Positions 52,272 to 61,393 are shown, numbered from the stretch's first letter. The stretch is 64,000 nucleotides of DNA from DASYPQ01 sp046155895 (GCA_046155895.1 JBJXFB010000090.1:1-64000), one strand, 5' to 3'. Translations and numbers: made by a program. The notes: generated by a model not told the origin, from the sequence alone.

Positions 52272-53813
52272 TCACGCGGCGAGCGGACCGGCGGCCTTCT
52301 CGACGGCGGCGACGAGCGCGCCCGAGCGCAGCATCTCGAGCGCGGCCTGGATGTCCGTGTGCAGGTAGCGATCGCGCCCGAGCGGCTCGACCTTGGTACG
52401 CAGCAGCGCGCACGCGGCTTCGACGCCCTTCCCCGCGCGCAGCTCCTTGTGGAACTCGCGCGCCTGCGCGGCACACAGCCACTCGAGCGCGAGCACCGTC
52501 TCGACGTTTCCCGCGATCTCCGCCGCCTTCCGCGCGGCCGTCACGCCCATCGACACGTGGTCCTCCTGGTTCGCGCTCGTCGGGATCGTGTCGACCGACG
52601 CCGGATGCGCGAGGATCTTGTTCTCGCTCGCGAGGGCAGCCGCGGCGACCTGCGCGATCATCATCCCCGAGTTCAGGCCCGGCTGCGGGGTCAGGAACGC
52701 GGGCAGGTGCGACAGGTCCGGGTTCACCAGCTGCTCGATCCGCCTCTCGCTGATGTTCGCGATCGTCGCCAGCGCGATCCCGAGGTAGTCGAGCGGGATC
52801 GAGAGCGGCTGGCCGTGGAACTGGCCGGCGCTGATCACCTCGCGCGTCTCGGCGAACACGATCGGGTTGTCCGTCACGGCGTTCAACTCGCGCTCGAGCA
52901 CGCCGCGCACGTGCGCGATCGCGTCCTTCGCGGCTCCGTGGACTTGGGGAACGCAGCGCAGCGAGTACGGATCCTGCACCCGGTCGCAGTCCACGTGGCT
53001 CGCGAGCACCTGCGATCCCGCGAGGCACGCGCGCACGTTCGCGGCGGCGTTCGCGTGCCCGGGATGGCTCTTCAGCGCGGCGAGGCGCTCGTCGAAGGGC
53101 TTCGCGCTGCCGAGCAGGGCCTCGATCGTCGTCGCGGCGATCGCGTCGGCGGCCTTGGACATGTTCTCCGCGCGGAACCAGGCCGCGGTCCCCACCGCCT
53201 TGATGATCTCCGTGCCGTTGACGAGCGCGAGGCCTTCCTTCGCGCGCGGCACGATCGGGTCCTCATGGATCGTTCGCAGCGCTTCCTTGGCCGACATCCT
53301 CTTCCCGCCGATCCACGCTTCGCCGTGTCCCATGCAAGCCGCCGCCATGTGCGCGAGCGGAGCGAGATCGCCGCTCGCTCCGACCGACCCCTTGCGCGGG
53401 ACGACCGGCACGAACCCGGCGTTGAAGAGGCGCACGAGCTTCGACACGAGCTCGACCGTCACGCCCGAGTTGCCGCGCGCGAGCCCGTTCAACCGCAGCA
53501 CCTGCGCGATCCGCACTTCCTCCACCGGCATCGGCTCCCCCACGCCGCACGCGTGCGAGAGGATCAGGTTCTCCTGGAGCTCTTCGAGGTCCGAAGCTTT
53601 GATCGCGACGCTCTTGAGCTTCCCGAAGCCCGTCGTGATGCCGTAGACGGCTTCGCCCGAGCGCACGTACTCCTCGACGAGCTTGCGCGAGCGCGCCACG
53701 TTCTCTAGCGTCGCCGCGCCGACGGCGAGAGTGACGCTCTCCCCGCGCGCGAGCGGGCGCAGGTCGTCGAGCCGGAGCGAGCGGCCGTCGAGCGAGAGAG
53801 TCCGTCCGGGCAT
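52272..53813 (-). CDS. hutH: Histidine ammonia-lyase
   Basis: About 513 residues, the family's usual length. The MIO cofactor-forming Ala-Ser-Gly lies in GSVGASGDLAPLAH (near 147). TGFGKLKSV (near 50), HGAAKDAIAHV, SAGQFHGQPLSI and SANQEDHVSMG are further conserved blocks. It deaminates histidine to urocanate, the substrate of the hutU product 6 kb away. An in-frame ATG at 53840 would add nine residues but lies inside the left arm of a 17-bp inverted repeat, so the ATG at 53813 is preferred. Confidence 0.95.
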   Translation of the reverse strand: MPGRTLSLDGRSLRLDDLRPLARGESVTLAVGAATLENVARSRKLVEEYVRSGEAVYGITTGFGKLKSVAIKASDLEELQENLILSHACGVGEPMPVEEVRIAQVLRLNGLARGNSGVTVELVSKLVRLFNAGFVPVVPRKGSVGASGDLAPLAHMAAACMGHGEAWIGGKRMSAKEALRTIHEDPIVPRAKEGLALVNGTEIIKAVGTAAWFRAENMSKAADAIAATTIEALLGSAKPFDERLAALKSHPGHANAAANVRACLAGSQVLASHVDCDRVQDPYSLRCVPQVHGAAKDAIAHVRGVLERELNAVTDNPIVFAETREVISAGQFHGQPLSIPLDYLGIALATIANISERRIEQLVNPDLSHLPAFLTPQPGLNSGMMIAQVAAAALASENKILAHPASVDTIPTSANQEDHVSMGVTAARKAAEIAGNVETVLALEWLCAAQAREFHKELRAGKGVEAACALLRTKVEPLGRDRYLHTDIQAALEMLRSGALVAAVEKAAGPLAA

Positions 53814-53824
53814 GGCGAGATGGT

Positions 53825-53917
53825 ACGGAGCCAGGGCCATCTCTCAACGATTGGCCGGGCGGCCTCGAGCGCGCCAAGGACTTCTCGCGAATCGTCGAGG
53901 GATGGCCCTGGCTCCGT
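53825..53917. repeat. Perfect 17-bp inverted repeat around a 59-nt spacer
   Basis: The arm ACGGAGCCAGGGCCATC (53825-53841) and its exact complement (53901-53917) flank a 59-bp spacer in the gap upstream of hutH. It is much longer than expected by chance. It could be a small inverted-repeat mobile element, a regulator site for hutH, or a long-stem hairpin in the transcript. It includes the alternative hutH ATG. Confidence 0.75.
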
Positions 53918-53941
53918 GCGATTTCGCGGTCGCGCGCCGCC

Positions 53942-55639
53942 TCACTTCCCGGCGCGCTTGCGGATTTCCTCGTCCTGGCCCTCGATCGCCCCCTTCGGGA
54001 GCACGAGCTCGATCAACGTCTCCCCCTGCAGCTGCACCGGCATCGACGTGATGATCGGCTCGCCGTTCCAGGTCGCGGTGAGCTTCCAGTCCCCCGGCGG
54101 CAGCCGGTCGATCCGCAGATTCTCCTCCGGCGGGAGCACCAGCGGATCCCGCGGCGCACCGTTCACGACCACGCGCACGGGCAAGCCCTGCGTCCGCCCT
54201 TCCATCTCGATCACGATCCGCTCCTCGCCCTTCGCCGGCTCGAGCACGAGATCGACGCGCGTCTCCCCGCCCTTCATGATCTGCCACGCCGTGCTCCGGC
54301 CGTCCGGTGAGCTCGCATGGAGGTACCGCACCGGCGTCACGCTCTCGCACGAGCTCAAGACGTAGGCCCCCGCGGCGTTCGTCTTCACGCGCTGCACGGC
54401 AGGAGGGAAATTGGGCAGCACCTCGCGCTCGAGAGAGAGGTAGTTCGACTCGCCGAGCACCGAGAGCATCGCCGCTCCCCGCTCGGGGGCTTCGAGCACG
54501 ACCTCCGCGTTCCGCACGGGCTTGCCGCTCTGGCTCACGATGCCGTTCAGGACCGGCGTGGGCTCGAGGTGCAGGGACAGGTTCTCCGTCATCCCTTCGC
54601 CGAGCGCCACGGAGCGCGAGAGAGGCTTGGCGACGGCGCCGGCGTGGAAGAGGCGCACGGAGACGCGTTGCGGCGGCAGATCCTCGACCACGACGGTCCC
54701 GCCGGGATACACCCGGACCGGGTTGACGCGGTACCAGGGGAACTCGCGCACCGAATCCAGCGGATCGGGGAGGAGGTACACGAGCGCCTCGGTCTCGACG
54801 TTCAGGTTCTCCACGACGGTGATCTGGAGCCGGGCGGCCTTCCTCAAGAGGAACGTCACCGCGCCCTTCTCGACCGCCCGGCCGCCCACGATCGTCAGCT
54901 TCTCCCAGCGCGTGCCGTAGCCCTGTTTTTCCACGACGGCGAAGGTGTCGCCGGCCGCGACGGTCGGGAACACGAATTCGCCGAGCTCGTCCGAGTGCGT
55001 CTCCTGGCCGTCGACGATCACCCGCGCGTCGGCGACCGGCTTGCCGGCGGAGTCTTTCACGGTCCCCTGGAAGGACCCGGGCCGACCGAAGCCGAGGTTG
55101 AGGAGGCTTTCGCGGTCCTTGCGCAGGAGGACCTCGCGCATCGCGCCGGGTGTCGACAGCGCCGTGATCTTGACGATCGACAGACCCGGGTAGAGATCGT
55201 TCGCGCCGAATCGACCGTCGCGTCCGCTGCGGAGCACGCGCCCCTCGTTCGCGCCGGCGACGAACGTGATATCGGCCGAGAGTCCTTGCCCGCCCGCACC
55301 GTTCAGCGATCCCGCGAGCTTCGCCGTGGCGTCCGATCCCATCGCCGGAGCCCCTTCCCCGACCGGCGTCAGTGCGGAGGCGACGAGCTCGAGGGAGACT
55401 TCCAAGGGAAAGACGACCGTGGTCGAGGCCTGCGCCGCCTCGAGCGGGTCGATCTCGAGCTTCGTGCGGCCCCCGTCCGGATCCGGCGCCTCCTTCGGAC
55501 GGGGCTCGGGGCGAACAAGAGGTGTCGGAGGGTCGCTGGACGCCTCGCCGGGCGGCGTCCTGACGAGCCACCAAGCCCCGGCCGCGAACCCCACGACGAG
55601 AAGGAAGGCGAAGACGATGAGGAAAGTGCGCCCCGACAT
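53942..55639 (-). CDS. Membrane-anchored protein with carboxypeptidase-regulatory-like domains
   Basis: 565 residues. The N-terminal TM anchor (FLIVFAFLLVVGFAAGAWWL) precedes a Pro-rich linker. The rest consists of about five carboxypeptidase-regulatory-like beta-sandwich repeats, such as FQGTVKDSAGKPVADARVIV, LNGIVSQSGKPVRNAEVVLE and a YVLSSCES-type turn. Such domains bind peptides or act as spacers. The tail is Lys/Glu-rich. The ATG is taken just before the TM helix. One of the 169-bp inverted-repeat elements lies upstream, between this gene and the divergent dehydrogenase. Confidence 0.78.
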   Translation of the reverse strand: MSGRTFLIVFAFLLVVGFAAGAWWLVRTPPGEASSDPPTPLVRPEPRPKEAPDPDGGRTKLEIDPLEAAQASTTVVFPLEVSLELVASALTPVGEGAPAMGSDATAKLAGSLNGAGGQGLSADITFVAGANEGRVLRSGRDGRFGANDLYPGLSIVKITALSTPGAMREVLLRKDRESLLNLGFGRPGSFQGTVKDSAGKPVADARVIVDGQETHSDELGEFVFPTVAAGDTFAVVEKQGYGTRWEKLTIVGGRAVEKGAVTFLLRKAARLQITVVENLNVETEALVYLLPDPLDSVREFPWYRVNPVRVYPGGTVVVEDLPPQRVSVRLFHAGAVAKPLSRSVALGEGMTENLSLHLEPTPVLNGIVSQSGKPVRNAEVVLEAPERGAAMLSVLGESNYLSLEREVLPNFPPAVQRVKTNAAGAYVLSSCESVTPVRYLHASSPDGRSTAWQIMKGGETRVDLVLEPAKGEERIVIEMEGRTQGLPVRVVVNGAPRDPLVLPPEENLRIDRLPPGDWKLTATWNGEPIITSMPVQLQGETLIELVLPKGAIEGQDEEIRKRAGK

Positions 55640-55661
55640 CCGATTGATGGAGAGGAAGATA

Positions 55662-55830
55662 GGAGACTGGTCCCCTTCGCTGTGCATGAGTTTTCAGGAT
55701 CGACCCGTGAATCGCGGCGATTCGGCAGTCCAGGCGGTCCTCGTCGAGGCCGGGTGACCAGAATCGTCGCAAGCCCTTGTTCGGGCGGGAGATCGCTCGT
55801 CCGCATGCCCAGCCAAGGGGGCCAGACTCC
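55662..55830. mobile_element. 169-bp inverted-repeat element, copy 1
   Basis: Left arm GGAGACTGGTCCCCTT and right arm AAGGGGGCCAGACTCC are reverse complements at 14 of 16 positions. The element matches the ends of the element at 59,889-60,057 in sequence and in exact total length. No ORF is inside. REP-like or MITE-like non-autonomous elements have this layout. No target-site duplication was established. Confidence 0.6.
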
Positions 55831-55878
55831 CTCGCCGGCGCGCGACCGCGCGGCTATCCTCTTCGCCCCCATTCATCC

Positions 55879-56904
55879 ATGAACACCTACCGTGTCGTCG
55901 AATTGCTCGGAGACGGGATCTCCCCCGAGCTCGCCCAGAGCGTCCACGCCGTCAGCCGCGGGCTCCCCTGCAAGATCGAGTTCGTGCCGGTCAACCTCTC
56001 GCAGGAGAACCGGCAGGCCCGCGGGCTCGGGGTGTTCGACGAGGCCGTCGCCGCGATGCGTCTGTACGGATCGGCGATCAAGTACCCGACCACGACGAAG
56101 GGCGAGAGCCCGAACAAGATCCTGCGCGACCGCTGCCAGTTCGCGGTGATCCATCGCCCCGTGTGCACGATCCCGGGGATCGAGAACAACTTCAAGAAGA
56201 CGCTCGACATCGACGTCGTCCGCATCGCGACCGGCGGGACCTACGAGGACGCCGGCCGGCGGATCGGCCGCGACACGGCGGTTTCGCTGCGCGTGATCGA
56301 GCGCGCTCCCTGCCGGTTCGCCGCGCGCTTCGCGTTCGAACTGGCCCGGATCCGCGGCACGAACGTCACGTCCACCTCGAAGTACACGATCCAGCGCGAG
56401 ACCGACGGTCTCTTCGAGGAGGTCGTCGGGCAGATCGCCGAGGGCTACCCCGGGATCCCGTTCCGCCGCGAGCTCTTCGATTCGCTCCTGGCCGGGATCA
56501 TCATGAACCCCGAGCGCTACGCGGTCGTCGTGTGCCCGAACGAGTACGGCGACTTCCTGTCCGACACGGCCTGCGGACTCATCGGGTCCGTCGGCCTGGG
56601 AGACAGCTCGTCCTACGCGTTCGACGACGCGGGAAACATCACGCTCGCCATGTTCGACCCGGCCGGCGGCACGGCGCCCGACCTCGCGGGCAAGAACCTG
56701 GCGAACCCCACGGCGGCGCTGCTGTCGCTCGCCAACCTCCTGCGGCACCTCGGGGAAATCGAGTCGGGTCAGAGCGTGCGCCGCGCCGTCCTCGACTCGA
56801 TCGCGGCCGGAGCCGGCACGCGCGACGTCGGAGGGAAACGCGGCACGAGCGAGTTCACCGCCGAGGTCGTTGGAAGATGCCAGGACTCGCTGGCGCGGGC
56901 GTGA
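55879..56904 (+). CDS. Isocitrate/isopropylmalate-family dehydrogenase
   Basis: 341 residues. The N-terminal VVELLGDGISPEL resembles the nucleotide-site GDGIG motif. TSTSKYTIQRETDGLFEEVV matches the K-x-N...DGLF catalytic segment, and CPNEYGDFLSDTACGLIGS and FDPAGGTAPDLAGK are the metal-binding Asp and closing regions. The family oxidatively decarboxylates 3-hydroxy acids. The usual substrate-Ser segment of isocitrate dehydrogenases (SxNxxxR) is not clear, so the substrate could be isocitrate, isopropylmalate, homoisocitrate or tartrate. Its last 50 bp overlap the convergent aminotransferase gene. The ATG follows a TATCCT box by 18 nt. Confidence 0.82.
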   Translation: MNTYRVVELLGDGISPELAQSVHAVSRGLPCKIEFVPVNLSQENRQARGLGVFDEAVAAMRLYGSAIKYPTTTKGESPNKILRDRCQFAVIHRPVCTIPGIENNFKKTLDIDVVRIATGGTYEDAGRRIGRDTAVSLRVIERAPCRFAARFAFELARIRGTNVTSTSKYTIQRETDGLFEEVVGQIAEGYPGIPFRRELFDSLLAGIIMNPERYAVVVCPNEYGDFLSDTACGLIGSVGLGDSSSYAFDDAGNITLAMFDPAGGTAPDLAGKNLANPTAALLSLANLLRHLGEIESGQSVRRAVLDSIAAGAGTRDVGGKRGTSEFTAEVVGRCQDSLARA

Positions 56905-58138
56905 GCACGACGGAGCCTTCCCGGTCCGCGGGCGCGAGCTTCAGTGCGCGCCGGAGCGCGGCGGCCATCGCATCGATCGCGCGCTCGGACATCTCCGGGT
57001 AGACCGGCAGATAGACCGTCCGCGCCAGGATGCGCTGGGCCTCGCGCGGCTCGGCGAAGGGGCGAGATGCCCTGGACGGAGGCACGGGAATGCTCCGCAG
57101 GCTCGCCGCGCGCGTCGCGTCGAATCCCGATTCGCGCAGGACCGCGACGACACGGTCGGGATCGTCGGCGAGGACCGTGAACACCCAGAAGCTGTGGAAG
57201 GGCGCCTCCGCGCCCGGGATCGTCAGCGCGCCAGGGAGGGAGCTCGCGAGACGCCGCGCGCGCGCGACACGGCCGTCGACACGCCACGTATCCGTGGACT
57301 CGAGCCGCCGGGCGAGCAGGGACAGCAGCGCGGCGTTGGGGCGATGGCGGATCTTCTCGAAGAAGTCACCGCCCGCGAAGCCGCGCACCGAACCTTGGAT
57401 CACCGCGTCGTGGTCCTTGCCGAGGGCGCCGCACAAGCGGACGAAGGCGGCGTAGCACGGCCACTTGGTCAGGGCGGTCAGGCCGGAATACTTGAGAAGG
57501 CGTTTGAAGTACGCGCCGCGCGCCTGGAGGGGCTGCGCCGACTGCAAGCCGCGCATCCGTTCGAGGACCTGGCGGTCGCGCACGACCAGCACGCCGCCGG
57601 AGAGCGCAGTCGCGGTCTTGATCGGCCCGAAGCTGAACATCGAGACGTCGGCGAGCGGGTCGCCGCGGACTTCGTCCCCCGTGAAGGACTGCGCGCAGTC
57701 CTCGAAGAGGAGCCAGCCGCGCTCCCGGGCGATCTTCGCGACCGGCTCGAGGCCGACGCGGGCTCCGAAGAGGTGCGCGACGAGCACGACGCGCGTCTTC
57801 TCGCTCGACGCCGCCAGCCAGGCCTGCGCCTTGGGCGCGAGCGTCCCCGGCTCGAGGTCGACGGGCACCGGCACGAGGCCGTGGCGCTCGACGATCTTCC
57901 ACATGTCAGGGATCGTCAGCGCGGACATCAGGACCTCGCTCCCCGCCGGCAGCTTGGCCGCCTCGAGGAACAGGTCGAGCCCGCTACGGACGGAGAGGCA
58001 GGCGATCGCGTCCCCGCGCGGCGAGAACCAGCGCTCGACGCGCTCGCGCATGGGCGCCTCGTCCCATTCGAGAGCGCAGGCCCGGATGCCGTGGAGCAGA
58101 TCGCGCCAACCGATGTCCAGCCGCTTGCGTGCGTACAT
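56855..58138 (-). CDS. DegT/DnrJ/EryC1-family PLP aminotransferase
   Basis: 427 residues. ACLSVRSGLDLFLEA is the N-terminal binding region. LLFEDCAQSF holds the Asp that pairs with the PLP ring N, and FSFGPIKTATALSGG carries the Schiff-base Lys (near 173). The family aminates nucleotide-linked keto sugars for surface polysaccharides. It is divergent from the SGNH gene and, with the flippase and GT4 downstream, probably belongs to a glycan biosynthesis region. Its 3' end overlaps the dehydrogenase gene by 50 bp. Confidence 0.85.
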   Translation of the reverse strand: MYARKRLDIGWRDLLHGIRACALEWDEAPMRERVERWFSPRGDAIACLSVRSGLDLFLEAAKLPAGSEVLMSALTIPDMWKIVERHGLVPVPVDLEPGTLAPKAQAWLAASSEKTRVVLVAHLFGARVGLEPVAKIARERGWLLFEDCAQSFTGDEVRGDPLADVSMFSFGPIKTATALSGGVLVVRDRQVLERMRGLQSAQPLQARGAYFKRLLKYSGLTALTKWPCYAAFVRLCGALGKDHDAVIQGSVRGFAGGDFFEKIRHRPNAALLSLLARRLESTDTWRVDGRVARARRLASSLPGALTIPGAEAPFHSFWVFTVLADDPDRVVAVLRESGFDATRAASLRSIPVPPSRASRPFAEPREAQRILARTVYLPVYPEMSERAIDAMAAALRRALKLAPADREGSVVLTPAPASPGIFQRPRR

Positions 58139-58241
58139 GCGTCTTCCGTTTTCTCCCTCGGCCCGGCCTCATCCTACCGGCCGGCCAGAGCCCGTTCGAC
58201 CAGACGATTCCGGGCTTCGGCGGGCCGGGGAGCCTTCTTGT

Positions 58242-58247
58242 TACACT
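58242..58247 (+). promoter_or_regulatory. -10-like box of the SGNH-protein gene
   Basis: TACACT, ending 6 nt before the ATG, in a T-rich stretch unusual for this GC-rich sequence. It may drive a leaderless transcript of the glycan unit. Confidence 0.4.
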
Positions 58248-58253
58248 TTTTGG

Positions 58254-59888
58254 ATGGACGCGCGCTCGCCGCGCAGCAGCCGCACGCGCAGGTTCTGGAA
58301 GGCGCTCCTGGCCCTTTCGATCGGCTTCGCCCTGGTCCTGCCCCTTCTCGAGATCGGGATCCGGTTCCTGGTCCTCGGAGATTCCGAGCTGGCCAGGCGA
58401 CTCGGCGAGAGCCTCCGGAAGCCGGAGTACTTCGCGGACAGCAACGTCGACGACGACTATTGGAAGCTGCAGTACCTCTTCCTGCCCGACGACAAGAAGG
58501 GGCCGGCGAAGAACGCGGATGCCGTGTGCGGCTGGACCGGGGACTACGTCACGCCCGGCACCTACGAGCACGCGCGAGCGAGCGACGTCGGCGGACGCCG
58601 GCCGGTGCTGCTGTACGGCGATTCGTACGCCGCGTGCGCAACGGAGGCGCAGGCCTGCTTCCAGGGGATCCTCGAACGCAGCGACCTCGCCGGCGAGTAC
58701 GCCCTCGTCAACTACGGCGTCGGCGGGTACGGCGTGGACCAGGTGTGCCTGCTCCTCCGGAAAACGATCGACGCCTGGAAGGACAGGGATCCGATCGTCG
58801 TCATCAGCTTCCTCGTCGACAACGACTTCGACCGCGACATCCTGTCGTTCCGCTGCTGGCCGAAGCCGCGCTTCGCGATCGAGGACGGCGAGCTCGTCGC
58901 GAGCGGGCCTCTCGTCACGGATCCGGAGAGGTACCTGGAGGAGAACCCGCCGTCGATCCGGAGCTACCTCCTCCGCTACTTGACGTACCGCAAGGGGATG
59001 CTGCCCTCGCGCTGGCAGTGGTACCTGCGCCGCGGGAGCCTGAAGAACGAGGAGAAGATCGCGCTCGGCCGGAAGATCCTCGAGGAGATCCATTCCGAGC
59101 TCGAAACGCGCGGGATCGAGCACTTCTTCCTCTCGTTCCACGGCGAAGCGGGCGTGGCCAGGAGCGACGGGGTCCGCTGGGCGGACGAACTCGTCGGTCG
59201 CGCCGCGGCGGACCTCGGCGTGCCGCTCGTCGAGACGCGCCCCTACCTCCTCGCCGCGGCGAACGGCAGCCTGGAGCAGGCGAACCGCTACTTCGGCGGC
59301 GCGCCGCGGCTCTTCGGCCACTACAACGAGATGGGGAACCTCATCGCGTTCGAGGCCTTGCGCGCGGGACTCGAGCGGCGGTTCGGCGAGGTCGATCCCC
59401 GCGCGATCGCGACGGCGCTCGCAGCCTCACCGCTCCTCGAATCGCCCGGCGACGTCCTCGCGACAGTGCTCGGCCGCCCCGCGCGCATCCGGACTCGCGG
59501 CACCAGCGGCCTCGCGCGCGCGTCGCACGTCTCGTATCCGCCCTTCGATCCCGCCGCGAACTCGCTCTACCTTCTGCTGCGGCCCGGCGAGGAAGGGCCC
59601 ACGGAGCTCACGATCGACGTCGAGGGCGAGCCACGGAACTTCCGGGGACGGGCGATCGGCGTCGCACGCCGCGGGGAAGACGAGTCCCCCGAGCCGCTCA
59701 TCCTCACCGTGCGCCTCGACGGAACGGGAATCTTGCGCACCGAAGTCCCCTACCACCCGGACGGCATCGACCTCGACATTCCGCTGGCCGGGGCGAGGCG
59801 CTTCGAGATCGTCGTGGATCGCCGGGTGCGGGGCGGCGGGGAGTCGTGGATCCACGTCGCGGACGCGCGCCTGCAGTCGCCGCCGTGA
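58254..59888 (+). CDS. Membrane-anchored SGNH/GDSL-like protein
   Basis: 544 residues. A Lys/Arg-rich start and a TM helix (ALLALSIGFALVLPLLEIGI) are followed by an SGNH-type domain beginning VLLYGDSYAACATEA (near 120, block I Ser). It continues with VNYGVGGYGVDQ (block II Gly), ISFLVDNDFDRDI, and near 360 GHYNEMGNLIAFEAL with the block V His. The C-terminal about 150 residues are a beta-rich domain. Similar proteins are acyltransferases or esterases acting on exported polysaccharide. It is followed by the 169-bp inverted-repeat element copy 2. Confidence 0.7.
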   Translation: MDARSPRSSRTRRFWKALLALSIGFALVLPLLEIGIRFLVLGDSELARRLGESLRKPEYFADSNVDDDYWKLQYLFLPDDKKGPAKNADAVCGWTGDYVTPGTYEHARASDVGGRRPVLLYGDSYAACATEAQACFQGILERSDLAGEYALVNYGVGGYGVDQVCLLLRKTIDAWKDRDPIVVISFLVDNDFDRDILSFRCWPKPRFAIEDGELVASGPLVTDPERYLEENPPSIRSYLLRYLTYRKGMLPSRWQWYLRRGSLKNEEKIALGRKILEEIHSELETRGIEHFFLSFHGEAGVARSDGVRWADELVGRAAADLGVPLVETRPYLLAAANGSLEQANRYFGGAPRLFGHYNEMGNLIAFEALRAGLERRFGEVDPRAIATALAASPLLESPGDVLATVLGRPARIRTRGTSGLARASHVSYPPFDPAANSLYLLLRPGEEGPTELTIDVEGEPRNFRGRAIGVARRGEDESPEPLILTVRLDGTGILRTEVPYHPDGIDLDIPLAGARRFEIVVDRRVRGGGESWIHVADARLQSPP

Positions 59889-60057
59889 GGACTCTGGCCC
59901 CTTTCGCTGTTCCTGGGCTCGCCCGAAACCCCCGCAGGATCGAGGCTTGCGTCCGTTCTGCTCGCCGGGCCTCGCCTCGGGGCCTAGCCAGACCCTCCAG
60001 GCGGCATCCGGCAAGGACTTACGCGAGGTGCTTGCACAATCAACGGGGCCAGATTCC
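59889..60057. mobile_element. 169-bp inverted-repeat element, copy 2
   Basis: Arms GGACTCTGGCCCCTTT and AACGGGGCCAGATTCC are reverse complements at 14 of 16 positions and match those of the element at 55,662-55,830. Both copies continue with CGCTGT after the left arm. It fills nearly the whole gap between the SGNH gene and the flippase gene. Its right end is 3 bp before the flippase GTG, where it could supply or alter the start region. Confidence 0.6.
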
Positions 60058-60060
60058 CCC

Positions 60061-61383
60061 GTGAGCTCGGTTCCGCGACGCGTGTGGCGAGGGACGACCC
60101 TGCTCGTCCTCGGCCGGATCTTCGGGTCGCTCTGCACCGTCCTGATCCTTTGGACGACGGCGCAGAAACTCCCGGACGAGGCGTTCGGCCGCTTCACGTT
60201 CTACCTCGCGGTTTTCGCGTTGCTCGACAGCCTTGCGGACTTCGGGACGGGTCAGATCGCCGTCCAGCGGACTGCGGGCGACGAATCGGCGATCCCGCCG
60301 GTCCTCGCGGCGACGCGGAGGATCCGGCTGGCCACCGGGTCACTCGGCGTGCTGCTCGTGGGAGGCGGCGCGCTGATGTGGAGGGAACCGGGCGCCGGGT
60401 GGATCCTTCTCGCGAGCCTCTACCCCGTCACGCACGTCTTCGAGCTCTCGAGCACGATCTTCCGCAACCGGATCGCCTGGGGCGTGCCGGTCGCGATGCG
60501 GGTGATCGCGAACGCGCTGTCGCTCGGGTTCGTGCTCGCGCTCGCAGCGGCGGGAGACAAGGAGAGCTCGCACTACCTGTGCGGCGTGGCGCTGGGGAGC
60601 GCGATCTCGAACGGCCTCTTGCACCTCGTTGCGCGCAGGCATCTGCCGCGCGCGGAAGTCCCGAAGCCCCCGATCCGCGACCTCCTGCTCGCCGCGCTCC
60701 CGCTCGGGCTCGCGAGCCTGTTCCAGCAGGCCTACTTCTGGGCCGACAACGTGTTCGTGCGCGCGATCTGCGGGGAGATCCCGCTCGGCCACTACAACGT
60801 CGGCGTCCGCGTGATGGCGATGACGATCATGGTGGCGCTGTTCGCCTCGCAGGCGGCGCTGCCTTGGCTCGCGCGCGAGCACGCCGCGGGGAGGCTGTCG
60901 GAAGCGGTCGCGAAGCTCTCGCAGCCGCTCTTCGCGCTCGCCTGTGTCGGCGCGGGAAGCCTGTGGCCGTGGACCGAGCGGATCCTCGCAATCTTCGGCG
61001 AGGAGTTCGCCTCCGCCGGCGGGAGCCTGCGCTGGCTGCTGGGCGCGACGGCGATCATCTACGCGGGGTCGGGGTTGATGACGGCCCTCGTCGCCGCGGG
61101 GAAGATGCGGTCGATCCTCGCGATCGCGGCGGTCGGCCTCGCGGTAAATCTCGTCGCGAACACGCTGCTCGTGCCGACGATGGGGATCGACGGCGCGGGA
61201 GCCGCGACGCTCGCGACGGAGGCCGTGGTGACGATGGGAGCGAACATCGCGCTGGCCCGGATCGGCGTACGGCCGTTCGCGGGCGCGCGCGGGCTCCTGT
61301 GGGTCGCGGGACCGGTGCTTTTCGCCGGGACGGCGTGGGGCTCGAGCCATCTGCCCCTTCCCTGGATCCTCGGAGACGTGTAG
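60061..61383 (+). CDS. Oligosaccharide flippase (Wzx/polysaccharide transporter family)
   Basis: 440 residues with about 12 to 14 helices and the family start RGTTLLVLGRIFGSLCTVLI. LPDEAFGRFTFYLAVFALLD follows. A second half contains LGLASLFQQAYFWADNVFVR and TMGIDGAGAATLATEAVVTM. Such proteins flip lipid-linked glycans across the inner membrane. The GTG start lies 3 bp after the mobile-element arm and has no visible ribosome-binding site, so the start is less certain. The GT4 gene follows after 10 bp. Confidence 0.82.
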   Translation: MSSVPRRVWRGTTLLVLGRIFGSLCTVLILWTTAQKLPDEAFGRFTFYLAVFALLDSLADFGTGQIAVQRTAGDESAIPPVLAATRRIRLATGSLGVLLVGGGALMWREPGAGWILLASLYPVTHVFELSSTIFRNRIAWGVPVAMRVIANALSLGFVLALAAAGDKESSHYLCGVALGSAISNGLLHLVARRHLPRAEVPKPPIRDLLLAALPLGLASLFQQAYFWADNVFVRAICGEIPLGHYNVGVRVMAMTIMVALFASQAALPWLAREHAAGRLSEAVAKLSQPLFALACVGAGSLWPWTERILAIFGEEFASAGGSLRWLLGATAIIYAGSGLMTALVAAGKMRSILAIAAVGLAVNLVANTLLVPTMGIDGAGAATLATEAVVTMGANIALARIGVRPFAGARGLLWVAGPVLFAGTAWGSSHLPLPWILGDV

Positions 61384-61393
61384 GAGCGTCCGC

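Noticed and set aside
53814..53840. hutH start at the upstream ATG (53840)
   Set aside because: The extra nine residues are not needed for the family, and the codon lies inside the inverted-repeat arm. It cannot be fully excluded.
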